From Gammaproteobacteria bacterium (GTDB lineage: Bacteria > Pseudomonadota > Gammaproteobacteria > Eutrophobiales > Eutrophobiaceae): 64,000 nucleotides of DNA. Positions within the stretch are counted from its first letter, which is position 1. Every line of letters starts with the position of its first letter. The position numbers were made by a program, and so were the translations under genes. Below the pieces are notes generated by a model that had not been told where the DNA came from, did no database searches, and worked only from the letters and a program-made list of their open reading frames with translations. Below, piece by piece: positions 28,463-38,103 of this stretch. The stretch lies in assembly GCA_022826885.1 (NCBI GenBank), contig JAJDUB010000068.1, positions 1-64,000 of the forward strand, read 5' to 3'.

Positions 28463-29902
28463 ATGTCAAAAATATTGATCAATAAATTGAGGAAAGAACT
28501 GGGCAGGGACGCTGTTTTGTCCGGCGCCGGCGCCATTGCCGGGGGCGGATATGCGCGGGCCGGCAGAACGCCGGTCGGCGTGGCGCTTCCGGAAGACATT
28601 GACCAGTTGCGGACGATACTGTCCATTGCCTCTGAAAACAATGTATCGTTGTGGGTCCTGCCCAATACGGCCGCAAACGGAGGCATGGCCGGTCCGGCAA
28701 CGGACAGGGATATCCTGGTCATCGATCAATCCCGCATGAACAGGATTGTAGAGGTCAACGTCAAGGGCGCTTACGCCCTGGTGGAACCGGGTGTCAGTTA
28801 TATACAACTGAATGACTACCTGGAAGAAAACAACACCGGCCTGTGGGTTGACTGCGACAGGAACGGACTGAATTCGGTCTCCGGCAGCGTCACCGCAAGA
28901 GAGTTCGGCTATACCGCCTACGGGGACCACACCATGATGCAGTGTGGTATGGAAATCATGCTGGCTGATGGTGAGCTGGTGCGCCTGGGGATGGGCGCCA
29001 TGCCGAAGAGCAATACCTGGCAACTGGCAAAGTACGCGTACGGTCCTTATCTCGACGGCCTGTTTACGCAGTCCGGCCTGGGTATCGTAACCAAAATGGG
29101 CGTATGGCTGATGCCGGCCCCGCCGGCGTATCAGCCCTTTGCAGTGACCCTGAAGGGCGACAGCGATCTTGCCCAGGCCATCGAGATATTGCGCTCTTTC
29201 AAGGTCAACGTCATCATTCCCAATACGGTAGTAATCAGCAACACGGTACTGGACGCAGCGCCTTTTGCGTCACGAGATGATTTTACCGACGGCATGGAGG
29301 TCGATACCGCGCGCCTGGCTGCCTGGCACGGCCTGGGTCAGTGGACCCTGTACGGCGCCTTGTATAACACACCACCGAACGTCGATGTGCTGTGGTCCAT
29401 GATGCGCAGTGCCTTCGCCGGAATCGAGGGCGCTACGGTACTTGACCTGAAAACCCAGGCGGCCAACCCGGTACTGTCCGGCAGGGAGTCGATGATGCGC
29501 GGACGTCCCTCGAAGGAATTCAGCAACCTCGGCAACTGGTCCGGCGATGCTTACCTGTATGCCGGGTTTGTCTCCCCTATTGACGGGCGGCAAGTGTTGA
29601 AGGTGAATAAACTGGCAGGCGATACGGTGCGCGCCGCCGGTTTCGATTACCTGGCGGAATACGCGGTCGGCTGGCGCTCCGTTATCCAGCGGGTGTACCT
29701 GCCGTATCAGTCCGGGTCCGAACCCAGGGCCGCCGCGTGTCTTGGTGAGTTGATCGAATCGATGGCTGAGCGGGGCCACGGTGTGAGCCATATCAGCGCC
29801 GGCTACCTGGACAAGGCCCTGGCAAGCTATGACAACGCGGGCATGGCCGAACTGCGCAGCAGGCTCAAACAGGCCCTGGATCCCGGCAAACTGTTTGCCT
29901 GA
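28463..29902 (+). CDS. FAD-linked oxidase of VAO/PCMH family, paralog 2 without Tat signal
   Basis: YALVEPGVSYIQLNDYLEEN, GYTAYGDHTMMQCGMEIMLADGELV; start at ATG 28463 (or 28451), not 28376. Confidence 0.85.
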   Translation: MSKILINKLRKELGRDAVLSGAGAIAGGGYARAGRTPVGVALPEDIDQLRTILSIASENNVSLWVLPNTAANGGMAGPATDRDILVIDQSRMNRIVEVNVKGAYALVEPGVSYIQLNDYLEENNTGLWVDCDRNGLNSVSGSVTAREFGYTAYGDHTMMQCGMEIMLADGELVRLGMGAMPKSNTWQLAKYAYGPYLDGLFTQSGLGIVTKMGVWLMPAPPAYQPFAVTLKGDSDLAQAIEILRSFKVNVIIPNTVVISNTVLDAAPFASRDDFTDGMEVDTARLAAWHGLGQWTLYGALYNTPPNVDVLWSMMRSAFAGIEGATVLDLKTQAANPVLSGRESMMRGRPSKEFSNLGNWSGDAYLYAGFVSPIDGRQVLKVNKLAGDTVRAAGFDYLAEYAVGWRSVIQRVYLPYQSGSEPRAAACLGELIESMAERGHGVSHISAGYLDKALASYDNAGMAELRSRLKQALDPGKLFA

Positions 29903-29928
29903 TCATTCCTGCGCCAGCCTGCAAGTAC

Positions 29929-29955
29929 TTGACATGGTTGCTACCAGTTGCTACC
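29929..29955 (+). promoter_or_regulatory. TTGACA -35-like hexamer plus two GTTGCTACC direct repeats (29937-29945, 29947-29955), candidate TA operator
   Basis: 10-bp periodic direct repeat just upstream of antitoxin ATG 29965; -10 is weak. Confidence 0.5.
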
Positions 29956-29964
29956 TTATTGAGT

Positions 29965-30258
29965 ATGAGATCAGTCGGAATAAAAGTGCTTAATAATCGT
30001 TTGAGTGAGTATGTCAGGCTGGCTGCGGCAGGTGAGACCGTGCTTGTCACGGACCGTGATCGGGTGGTTGCCGAAATTGTTCCCCCCAGCGCAGCCAGGA
30101 GTCCGGTTTTGGCTGATGCCATGCTTGCGGAAGCGGTGCGCAAAGGCTGGTTAACACCGCCAGCGTTGGCAGGCATCGGTGGACCACCAGAACCCGTGCC
30201 CGTCGCGCCACTACACGACCTACTGGACGAGTTGGATAGTGACCGAAACGAGCGGTGA
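29965..30258 (+). CDS. Phd/YefM-type antitoxin
   Basis: MRSVGIKVLNNRLSEYVRLAAAGETVLVTDRDRVVAEIVPP. Confidence 0.85.
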   Translation: MRSVGIKVLNNRLSEYVRLAAAGETVLVTDRDRVVAEIVPPSAARSPVLADAMLAEAVRKGWLTPPALAGIGGPPEPVPVAPLHDLLDELDSDRNER

Positions 30259-30641
30259 TTTATCTTGACACCTCTGTTGCGCTTGCCCAGTTATTGGCCG
30301 AGGACCGGCGTCCACCTGCTTCACTCTGGAATGAAACGCTTGTAAGCAGTCGATTACTGGAATATGAACTCTGGAACCGGCTTCATGCGCGATCGCTGGC
30401 TGCTTCTCATGGCGAAGCGGCGTATCAACTCATCGGCCGAATTGCATTATTGGAGCTTTCATCCCCTGTTCTGGCACGTGCGCTGAACGCTTTCCCCGCG
30501 CCGGTGCGTACATTGGATGCCCTGCACCTGGCATCGTGTGAATACTTATACAAGTCAGCGCAGCCTGTTACGCTGGCGAGCTACGATCAACGTATGCTCA
30601 ACGTTGCCGGGGCCATGGACCTACCTGTCCTGGACCTGTAA
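30255..30641 (+). CDS. PIN-domain (VapC-like) toxin
   Basis: GTG start overlapping antitoxin stop; MIYLDTSVALAQLL, LLEYEL, TLDALHLAS. Confidence 0.87.
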   Translation: MIYLDTSVALAQLLAEDRRPPASLWNETLVSSRLLEYELWNRLHARSLAASHGEAAYQLIGRIALLELSSPVLARALNAFPAPVRTLDALHLASCEYLYKSAQPVTLASYDQRMLNVAGAMDLPVLDL

Positions 30642-30687
30642 TGCCAGCGCGCATCGCCTCTTTTACCACCAGACCCGTTTCGGCAGT

Positions 30688-31257
30688 TCAGGCCTTGACC
30701 CCGGCCCAGCGTTTTACTATGCCGGGGTCGATATCGAACAGGTCCAGCGCCCGGCCGACACTGGCGTTGATGATATCGTCAAGGGTCTGCGGCCTGTTAT
30801 AGAAAGCCGGAGTGGGTGGCGCAATGATTGCCCCGAGCAGCGATACGTCATAAAACAGTTTGCAGTGCCCCGTATGCAACGGAGTCTCGCGGGGCATGAT
30901 CACCAGGCGCCGGCGCTCCTTGAGCACTACGTCGGCAGCTCGCACCAGCAGGTTCTCGGCATAGGAATGAGTGATTGCAGAGAGAGTGCGCATGGAACAG
31001 GGGGCGACTATCATGCCGTCGGTCCTGAAGGAACCGCTGGAAATGCTGGCAGCGATGTCCTTGATATTGTGCGTCACGTCCGCCAAAGCCTCTATGCCGG
31101 CAACGGTGTGATCCGTTTCAATGCCGATATTGAGCTTGGCCGCGTTGGTCATCACCAGGTGGGTTTCGATATCCGGCATTTCAGCCAGCACTTCGACCAG
31201 GCGGATGCCGTAAGGCAGGCCGCTGGCGCCGGACATGCCGATAATTATGCGTTTCAT
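30688..31257 (-). CDS. UbiX family flavin prenyltransferase
   Basis: MKRIIIGMSGASGLPYGIRLVEVL; APCSMRTLSAITHSYAENLLVRAADVVLKERRRLVIMPRETPLH; start at 31257. Confidence 0.93.
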   Translation of the reverse strand: MKRIIIGMSGASGLPYGIRLVEVLAEMPDIETHLVMTNAAKLNIGIETDHTVAGIEALADVTHNIKDIAASISSGSFRTDGMIVAPCSMRTLSAITHSYAENLLVRAADVVLKERRRLVIMPRETPLHTGHCKLFYDVSLLGAIIAPPTPAFYNRPQTLDDIINASVGRALDLFDIDPGIVKRWAGVKA

Positions 31258-31426
31258 GGAGGCTCCGGTTTCCGGTTTCAGGTTGTTTCTAGAATATTCA
31301 CAAAAACCGGACAAAATCAAATACAAAATTTCCCACAAATTGGAAGATGTATACTATACTTAATATTTGAGGATACGTTTTCTGCATTTAACATAACCCA
31401 ACATATATCGAAGGGGGAGATTTTCG

Positions 31427-33562
31427 ATGGCCGCACAACTTAAAGAAACCTATTACGGCGGTTGCCCGCATGATTGTCCCGATACCTGTTCCATGGTATT
31501 CGAAGTCGAGGACGGCAAACTAACCGGTGTACACGGCAACCCCGATCATCCCATGACCCGCGGGGGCCTGTGTGTCAAGCTCGATGATTATGAGAAACGC
31601 CATTACCATCCGGATCGGGTGCTCCATCCGCTGCGCCGGACCGGCCCGAAGGGCAGCAAACAATTCGAGCGCATCTCCTGGGATGAGGCGCTGAATGAAG
31701 TCATAAGCCGCTGGAAAGACATCATTGATGAATACGGCCCCCAGGCTATCGTCCCGTACAGTTACCTGGGACACCAGGGCCTGATACATGGTTTGAACGG
31801 CGGTGACGCGTTTTTCAACAGGCTGGGCGCTACGGTGTGTGAGCGCACTTTCTGCGGCGAGGGGTCGGCGACGGCCTGGGTGCTGACCAACGGCCCTACA
31901 AGCGGCGTGGATCCGGAAAGTTTTGCCCATTCCAAGTACATTATCCTGTGGGGCTGCAACAGCGTGAGCACCAACCTGCACGCCTGGCATTTTGTCAAGG
32001 ACGCCAAGGACAGGGGGGCCAAACTGGTGGTGATTGACCCCTACCGTTCGCGTACCGCGAGGCAGGCCGACTGGCATGTCACTATTCGTCCCGGCACCGA
32101 TGGCGCCCTGGCCATGGCCATGATCAATGTGATCATTGAAGAGAATCTGCTTGACCAGGATTACGTGGACAACTACACCGTCGGCTTCGAGCAACTGGCG
32201 GAGCGGGCCAAGGACCGCACGCCCGAGTGGGCAGCTGAAGTCACCGGTATTCCTGCCGATGATATCCGCACCCTGGCGCGTGAATATGCCGCCACTAACC
32301 CGGCCGCGATTCGCATCGGCGTTGCCGTGGAGAGAAACTGGGGTGGCGGCCAGGCCATACGCGCTATCAGTTGCCTGCCGTCGCTGACCGGCGCTTGGCG
32401 CGAAGTGGGAGGTGGTATTTACCAGATGACCTTCTGGGAACATCCCTACAAACTGGACGTCATATCGCAACCGCAGCTCATTCCGGAAGGCACGCGGGTC
32501 ATCAATAACCTGCAGATCGGCCGGGCGCTGACCGGTGAGATGGAGCTGGACCCGCCCATCATGTCGCTGATGTGCTGGAACTCCAACCCGGTCACCCAGG
32601 CGCCCGAAGCGGACAAGATCATCAAGGGACTGGAACGGGAGGACCTGTTCATGGTCTCCGCGGAGCATTTCATTTCCGATACCGCGGCGTATGCGGATAT
32701 CGTCCTGCCTGCTGCCATGGGCGCGGAAATGGAAGATATCATCCTGTCCTGGGGGCACAACTACCTGACCTACAATACCCAGTGTGCCGATTTGCCCGGC
32801 GAAGTATTGTCCAACAACGAGATTTTCAACCGCCTGGCGCAGCGCCTGGGCTTTGAGGAAGACCGCTTCAAGTGGTCAGATTCCGAGTGCCTGGAGCATT
32901 TCGTCGACTGGGATTCGCCGGCCTGCGAGGGCCTCAGCGTGGATTACCTGCGCGAGAACGGCTTTGCGCGCATCAAGATCGGCGAGCCGCATGAGCGGGC
33001 GCCCCACAAGGAGGGCAATTTCCCCACGCCGTCAGGCAAGTGTGAATTTTTCTCGGAAACCGCGGCCAACGGCAATTTTATCATCGCGCCGTTCCGGCAG
33101 ATGTACGAGGACATGCAACCGGGCAACAGCGAACCGTTGGACAGCCTGCCCGATTATGTGCCGTCAAAGGAATCGGCCCAGACCAACCCGGAACTGGCGG
33201 GGAAATATCCTTTGAATATCATCGCTCCGAAGAGTCACGGCTTCCTGAATTCCTGTTATGCCAACATGGATAACAAGATCAAGAGACAGGGTGAGCAGTT
33301 CGTGATGATCAGTGAAGCGGATGCTGAGGCACGTGGTATCAGTGAGGGAGACCAGGTGCGCGTCTTTAATGACCGGGGCGCCTTCGAGGTGGTTGCCAAG
33401 GTCACTGACGACGTCAATGCGGGCCTGGTGGTGTCATCGCTGGGCTACTGGCGGCAATTGAACAAGGGTACCGCCAACGTCGTATCGTCCGCGGATTTTG
33501 CCGACATGGGGCACGCCCCGAGGGTGTTTGACAGCCTGGTACAGGTCGAGCGCGTCGCCTGA
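31427..33562 (+). CDS. Molybdopterin (bis-MGD) oxidoreductase with N-terminal 4Fe-4S
   Basis: GCPHDCPDTC...GGLCVK; ISWDEALNEVISRWKDI; VVIDPYRSRTARQADWHVTIRPGTDGALAMAM; C-terminal DQVRVFNDRGAFEVVAKVTDDV. Confidence 0.9.
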   Translation: MAAQLKETYYGGCPHDCPDTCSMVFEVEDGKLTGVHGNPDHPMTRGGLCVKLDDYEKRHYHPDRVLHPLRRTGPKGSKQFERISWDEALNEVISRWKDIIDEYGPQAIVPYSYLGHQGLIHGLNGGDAFFNRLGATVCERTFCGEGSATAWVLTNGPTSGVDPESFAHSKYIILWGCNSVSTNLHAWHFVKDAKDRGAKLVVIDPYRSRTARQADWHVTIRPGTDGALAMAMINVIIEENLLDQDYVDNYTVGFEQLAERAKDRTPEWAAEVTGIPADDIRTLAREYAATNPAAIRIGVAVERNWGGGQAIRAISCLPSLTGAWREVGGGIYQMTFWEHPYKLDVISQPQLIPEGTRVINNLQIGRALTGEMELDPPIMSLMCWNSNPVTQAPEADKIIKGLEREDLFMVSAEHFISDTAAYADIVLPAAMGAEMEDIILSWGHNYLTYNTQCADLPGEVLSNNEIFNRLAQRLGFEEDRFKWSDSECLEHFVDWDSPACEGLSVDYLRENGFARIKIGEPHERAPHKEGNFPTPSGKCEFFSETAANGNFIIAPFRQMYEDMQPGNSEPLDSLPDYVPSKESAQTNPELAGKYPLNIIAPKSHGFLNSCYANMDNKIKRQGEQFVMISEADAEARGISEGDQVRVFNDRGAFEVVAKVTDDVNAGLVVSSLGYWRQLNKGTANVVSSADFADMGHAPRVFDSLVQVERVA

Positions 33563-33578
33563 TCGGGCGGTGCAGCGG

Positions 33579-33731
33579 TTACCTGAAACGCGGGTTCTGA
33601 TCCGGACTCCACTGCTGTTTCAGCAGGGTGTCCGGATCGCCGTATTTGGCGGCGATGGCGCGGAGCTTCGTGTCTTCCAGCGCTGTCAGGTGCCCGCGCT
33701 CGATGATTATTTCCCCATCCACTGCTAACGT
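33579..33731 (-). pseudogene. Possible C-terminal remnant of an amidohydrolase-like gene
   Basis: Minus-strand reading PTLAVDGEIIIERGHLTALEDTKLRAIAAKYGDPDTLLKQQWSPDQNPRFR-stop, blocked upstream by TAG. Confidence 0.35.
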
Positions 33732-33973
33732 CGGCTAGTTGCCTTAATGAAATGAAGGATGCGCCCGATGACGCGGACGACTGGAAAGCGGTAGAAGGCA
33801 AGCTCCAATACCTGGAGCGTTAACAGACCTGAGCGTCTTCCCCAACCGGTACATTAAGACCGGATTACTATGAAGACGTACACCTGCAGCAAATCGTTGT
33901 CATGCTGCTAGTGTCTTGTACAGGTGACTGGTTTTACATACAGTAACTCATGTTTTATGAGGAGGAGGAAGAA

Positions 33974-34486
33974 ATGCCAACTTTAACAGCACTTACTTTA
34001 AGTATCGGTGGTCTTGCGTTCGTTATAGTTTATTTAGGCACGACAGTAATAGCGGGTATCGTTGCTCTCTGGGCGTTATTTATTGCCTGGGGAGGTTATT
34101 ACGCTAACGGCGCAAATATGGAATCGGTTAAGCTGACACTGGGAGCGTTGATTTTTGGTATCGTTTTAGCGTGTATCTGTTGCATGTTGATACTGAGCGT
34201 TCCAGTAGGTTCAGTAACTGTCCCGTTTTGGGTGGCGGTTTTTGTTGCAGTTTTTGTATATTCGTCAAAAATAGAATTGTTTTCTGCACTTCCCACGACA
34301 GTGAATGGTTTTGCCCTTGTCTTTGCTTATGTGCTTCAGACAGAAGGCATGATGGACATGGCTGTTCTGACTGCGCCGTCTTTCACAAATCCTCTTGCGT
34401 TGTTAACCGCATCGTCGGTCATAGGGGTAGTATGGGGCGTGCTGTCCAATAAGCTTACAGGTGTATTAAGCGGCGATAAAGCCTAG
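33974..34486 (+). CDS. DUF1097-like small inner-membrane protein
   Basis: 170 aa polytopic protein, MPTLTALTLSIGGLAFVIVYLGTTVIAGIVALWALFIAWGGYYANG; family name from memory. Confidence 0.6.
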   Translation: MPTLTALTLSIGGLAFVIVYLGTTVIAGIVALWALFIAWGGYYANGANMESVKLTLGALIFGIVLACICCMLILSVPVGSVTVPFWVAVFVAVFVYSSKIELFSALPTTVNGFALVFAYVLQTEGMMDMAVLTAPSFTNPLALLTASSVIGVVWGVLSNKLTGVLSGDKA

Positions 34487-34701
34487 TGTTATCCGGCTGG
34501 CCAGGCAGGATGTGGTAATCTACCACATCCTGTTCGGTTTGCTCGCGGATACGGTATTGCTGCTGATGTGTCTACTCACTTAAGGTCTTGACGACCGGAC
34601 ACCGGACGAAGTGTAATGTTCCGGTCAAACCCTATCGCAAGCGGCCAGAGCTTGATTTGTTATTCAGGCTGTCCAGCTGCAGGGAATCTCACACTGTTGG
34701 C

Positions 34702-34742
34702 AACAAATAGAATTGTCCTACTCTGTAACAAATAAATTGTCC
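34702..34742. repeat. Two direct repeats AACAAATA(G)AATTGTCC, possible insertion-sequence end remnant
   Basis: aacaaatagaattgtcc (34702-34718) and aacaaataaattgtcc (34727-34742). Confidence 0.45.
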
Positions 34743-34848
34743 GCTTTTGTCTTCACACTGAATCACGTCTGAAGTACCGAATCTAATGAGAAATATTAAT
34801 TATTTCCAGCAGTTATCAAAGGAAACGTTTATATAAGGATACTTTTAC

Positions 34849-37728
34849 ATGTGTAGGCAAATTCCCAAAATCGTCCTGTGGCTGTTGCCGGCAATCTCCG
34901 CAGGCGCTGTCCCGGCCGTTGCCTGGAGCCAACAGGCGCAGCAGGAATTACTGGAAGAGATAGTCGTCACGGGTTCCCGCATCGCCGCCGCCGACCCTAA
35001 CCTGGTAACGTCCAGCCCGGTAACCATGGTCACGTCGGAAGAGTTGGGTTTTCGCGGCATCACCCGGGTGGAGGACCTGATCAACGACCTGCCGTCGATA
35101 GTGCCGGAGTTGACCGCCAATGAATCCAACGGCGCCACCGGGTCGGCGACGATTGACCTGCGCGGCCTGTCTTCGGAGCGCACCCTGGTCCTGACCAACG
35201 GGCACCGGATGGGGTTCGGCAACGTATTCGCGCTTGCCCCGGACATTAACCAGGTGCCCGGCGCGCTGATCGAACGGGTCGAGGTCCTGACCGGCGGCGC
35301 CTCTGCGACTTATGGTTCCGACGCGATCTCCGGGGTCGTCAACTTCATCATGAAAAAAGACTTCGAAGGTATCCAGATCGACTACCAGTATGCAGGCTAT
35401 CATCACGATTCAGGTAACGAGGCCGTTCAATCCGCCATTGCCGACAGCGGTTTTGAGCAGGCCCCGGACAGCGTCTTCGACGGTCGCGGTCACGACGTGA
35501 ACGTAACCTTTGGCGTCGACACTCCTGATCGCAGGGGCAATATTACCGGCTACCTCGGATACCGGGAGACAAATGCACTTACCCAGTCTGAACGTGATTT
35601 CAGCGCCTGTACCCTGAGTGGGGGAGGCGGGGGCGACACCTGCGCCGGGTCCGCCACGATACCGACCGGCCTGTTTACGCCTTTCGACGACACCTTCTTT
35701 TACACGGTCGAAGGGAATGAGTTCGTGCCCTGGGATTTTACCTTGTACAACTACGGCCCGCCGAATCACTTTCAACGCCCGGACGAGCGTTACACGGCCG
35801 GCCTGTTCGGTTACTACGAGGTCAGCGAGCGTCTGGAAGGGTATGTGGAATTCCAGTTCATGGATGATAACACCAACGCGCAAATCGCACCGTCTGGCGC
35901 ATTCTTCGTGACTTCCACGCTGAACTGCAGCAACGCGTTCCTCTCAGCCCAGCAGTTCGCCGCCATCGGCTGCGCGTCCCCGGCTGACGTAGTGCCGTTA
36001 TATATCGGCCGCCGCAACGTCGAAGGCGGTTTTCGGAATAACGACATCACCCATACCTCGTACCGCGGCCTGGGCGGTATCAAGGGCAATATCAATGACG
36101 CATGGAGTTACGATGCGCATGTCAACATCTCGCGTACGGACTACGACGCAATGTATAACAACGACCTGTCCGTCACCCGCATTACCCGGGCGCTGGACGT
36201 GGTCGAAGTCGCCGGCGCGCCCACCTGCCGCGCCGCGATCGACGGCAGCGATCCCGGTTGCGTGCCCTGGAATGTCTTTGAAACGGGCGGCGTAACGCAG
36301 GAGGCGATTGACTACCTGCGCATTACCCTGCGCGCTACGGGCAGCCTGGAACAGGACCAGTACGTCGCCTTCGTATCCGGCGACCTGACCGGCTACGGGA
36401 TCGGCAGTCCCATGGCGCAGGAGGGCATACAAGTCGTCCTTGGAGGCGAGTACCGGGACGAGAGAATGGACTTTAATCCTGACCTGGGATACAGGACGGG
36501 TGACGGCGCCGGTCAGGGCGGTCCGACCGAAGCCGTATCCGGTGCGGTCGATGTCACCGAGTTTTTCGTTGAAGCCAGGGTCCCGCTGGTGGAGTACCGG
36601 CCCTGGTTCGAATCCCTGACCGTCGACGCCGGCTATCGTCATTCCGATTACAACCCCGGCGTTACCACGGATACCTGGAAGGTGCTCGCCGAATGGACCC
36701 CGGCAGCAAGCCTCAAGCTGCGCGGCGGTTATTCCCGCGCGGTCAGGGCCGCCAACATCAGGGAGTTGTTTGAACCGAAAAACCTGGGCTTATGGTCCGG
36801 TGTCGATCCCTGTGCAGGTCCGATGCCGATACAGACAGCGGCACAGTGCGCGCACTCGGGAGTGACGGCAGAGCAGTACGGCAAAATTCCCCTGAGCCCC
36901 GCCGGGCAGTACAACGGCATATTTGGCGGCAACACGGAACTCACACCTGAGCAGGCCAACACTTTCACCATCGGTGCGGTCATTACCCCGGAAGACATTG
37001 TTCCGGGGCTGACCGTAAGCGTTGATTACTGGCGCATTGAGATCCTGGACGCGATTGATGACGTAGAGCCGGAATTCATCGTCAACCAGTGCGGGCTGAC
37101 CGGCGACCCGGTCTTCTGCTCACAGGTCAACCGCGGGTCTAACGGCAACCTCTGGATCGGCAGCAGCGCGACCGCCCCCAACATCGTCTCGACAAATATC
37201 AACATAGGCTTTTTCGAAACCGCCGGGATTGACTTCTTCGGCAACTACAGCATGGAAGCGGACAATTACGGCGCAGTGGAATTCACCTTCCGCGGTAGCT
37301 GGCTGGAGAAATTTGAGCAGCAACTGACCCCCGGTGCCGTCGTCGAAGATTGTGCCGGTCAATATGGCAGTACATGCACCCGTCCCAGGCCTGAGTGGCG
37401 GCACAACCTGGGCGCGGTCTGGACCTCACCCTGGAACCTGACATTCGCTGGAAGCTGGCGCCATGTCAGCGGCGTTGACGAGTTTGCCAATGATCGATTC
37501 AGTGCCGGTTCCGAGAACTACATCGATATGTCCGTTGACTATACGCCGGGGTTCATCGGCATCGGCAAAACCACCTTGAGTGTGGGCGTCAGCAATCTCA
37601 TGGATAATGACCCGCCGGTCAGCGGTTTCTTTAACAACGTGGCGGTATATGGCAACGGCAACACAATACCGGGAATGTGGGATACCCTGGGCCGTTACCT
37701 GTTCTTCGGGGTCACCCAGAAATTCTGA
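34849..37728 (+). CDS. TonB-dependent receptor
   Basis: EEIVVTGSRI, plug-domain VEVLTGGASATYGSDAISGVVNFI, C-terminal GRYLFFGVTQKF. Confidence 0.93.
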   Translation: MCRQIPKIVLWLLPAISAGAVPAVAWSQQAQQELLEEIVVTGSRIAAADPNLVTSSPVTMVTSEELGFRGITRVEDLINDLPSIVPELTANESNGATGSATIDLRGLSSERTLVLTNGHRMGFGNVFALAPDINQVPGALIERVEVLTGGASATYGSDAISGVVNFIMKKDFEGIQIDYQYAGYHHDSGNEAVQSAIADSGFEQAPDSVFDGRGHDVNVTFGVDTPDRRGNITGYLGYRETNALTQSERDFSACTLSGGGGGDTCAGSATIPTGLFTPFDDTFFYTVEGNEFVPWDFTLYNYGPPNHFQRPDERYTAGLFGYYEVSERLEGYVEFQFMDDNTNAQIAPSGAFFVTSTLNCSNAFLSAQQFAAIGCASPADVVPLYIGRRNVEGGFRNNDITHTSYRGLGGIKGNINDAWSYDAHVNISRTDYDAMYNNDLSVTRITRALDVVEVAGAPTCRAAIDGSDPGCVPWNVFETGGVTQEAIDYLRITLRATGSLEQDQYVAFVSGDLTGYGIGSPMAQEGIQVVLGGEYRDERMDFNPDLGYRTGDGAGQGGPTEAVSGAVDVTEFFVEARVPLVEYRPWFESLTVDAGYRHSDYNPGVTTDTWKVLAEWTPAASLKLRGGYSRAVRAANIRELFEPKNLGLWSGVDPCAGPMPIQTAAQCAHSGVTAEQYGKIPLSPAGQYNGIFGGNTELTPEQANTFTIGAVITPEDIVPGLTVSVDYWRIEILDAIDDVEPEFIVNQCGLTGDPVFCSQVNRGSNGNLWIGSSATAPNIVSTNINIGFFETAGIDFFGNYSMEADNYGAVEFTFRGSWLEKFEQQLTPGAVVEDCAGQYGSTCTRPRPEWRHNLGAVWTSPWNLTFAGSWRHVSGVDEFANDRFSAGSENYIDMSVDYTPGFIGIGKTTLSVGVSNLMDNDPPVSGFFNNVAVYGNGNTIPGMWDTLGRYLFFGVTQKF

Positions 37729-37861
37729 ATAAGGAGTGATGCCAGGGCTGACCCCATCTCTCGTGCCCATTACCTGATGGGTGAATGTAATGATTGGAGT
37801 GTTACAATACAAGCCTTGATTAAAGGGTCACATGTGAGAATATCTCCGGGAAGAACTATAT

Positions 37862-38092
37862 ATGACTTTGCAATGTCCCCGCTGTAGTGCAGACGCAGGC
37901 CGTTGCCGGGAGGAATACCGGGGGATGGATGGCGACACGGTAGCCTGGACCATATATCACTGCCTGGATTGTTCGTTCACGTGGCGTGATTGTGAGCCTG
38001 AGACTGTGGTAAATCACGGGATACGGCCGTCATGGGCGAACCTCAAAACCGTTGATCCGGAATCTTACCCCCATAACATTCCGCCGCCATAG
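37862..38092 (+). CDS. VdcD/BsdD-like zinc-ribbon accessory protein, copy 2
   Basis: CPRCSADAG...IYHCLDCSFTWRDCEPETVVN...YPHNIPPP; parallels 28228-28461. Confidence 0.78.
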   Translation: MTLQCPRCSADAGRCREEYRGMDGDTVAWTIYHCLDCSFTWRDCEPETVVNHGIRPSWANLKTVDPESYPHNIPPP

Positions 38093-38103
38093 GAACAATA
38101 TCA

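Noticed and set aside
30517-31443. 308 aa plus-strand ORF opposite ubiX
   Set aside because: No family resemblance; the opposite strand encodes a clear UbiX.
31520-32758. 412 aa minus-strand ORF opposite the Mo-oxidoreductase
   Set aside because: Antisense shadow; no recognisable domain, and the plus strand has a full bis-MGD enzyme.
33445-33801. 118 aa minus-strand ORF
   Set aside because: Low-complexity frame; the only homolog-like signal there is the short fragment in a different frame (33579-33731).
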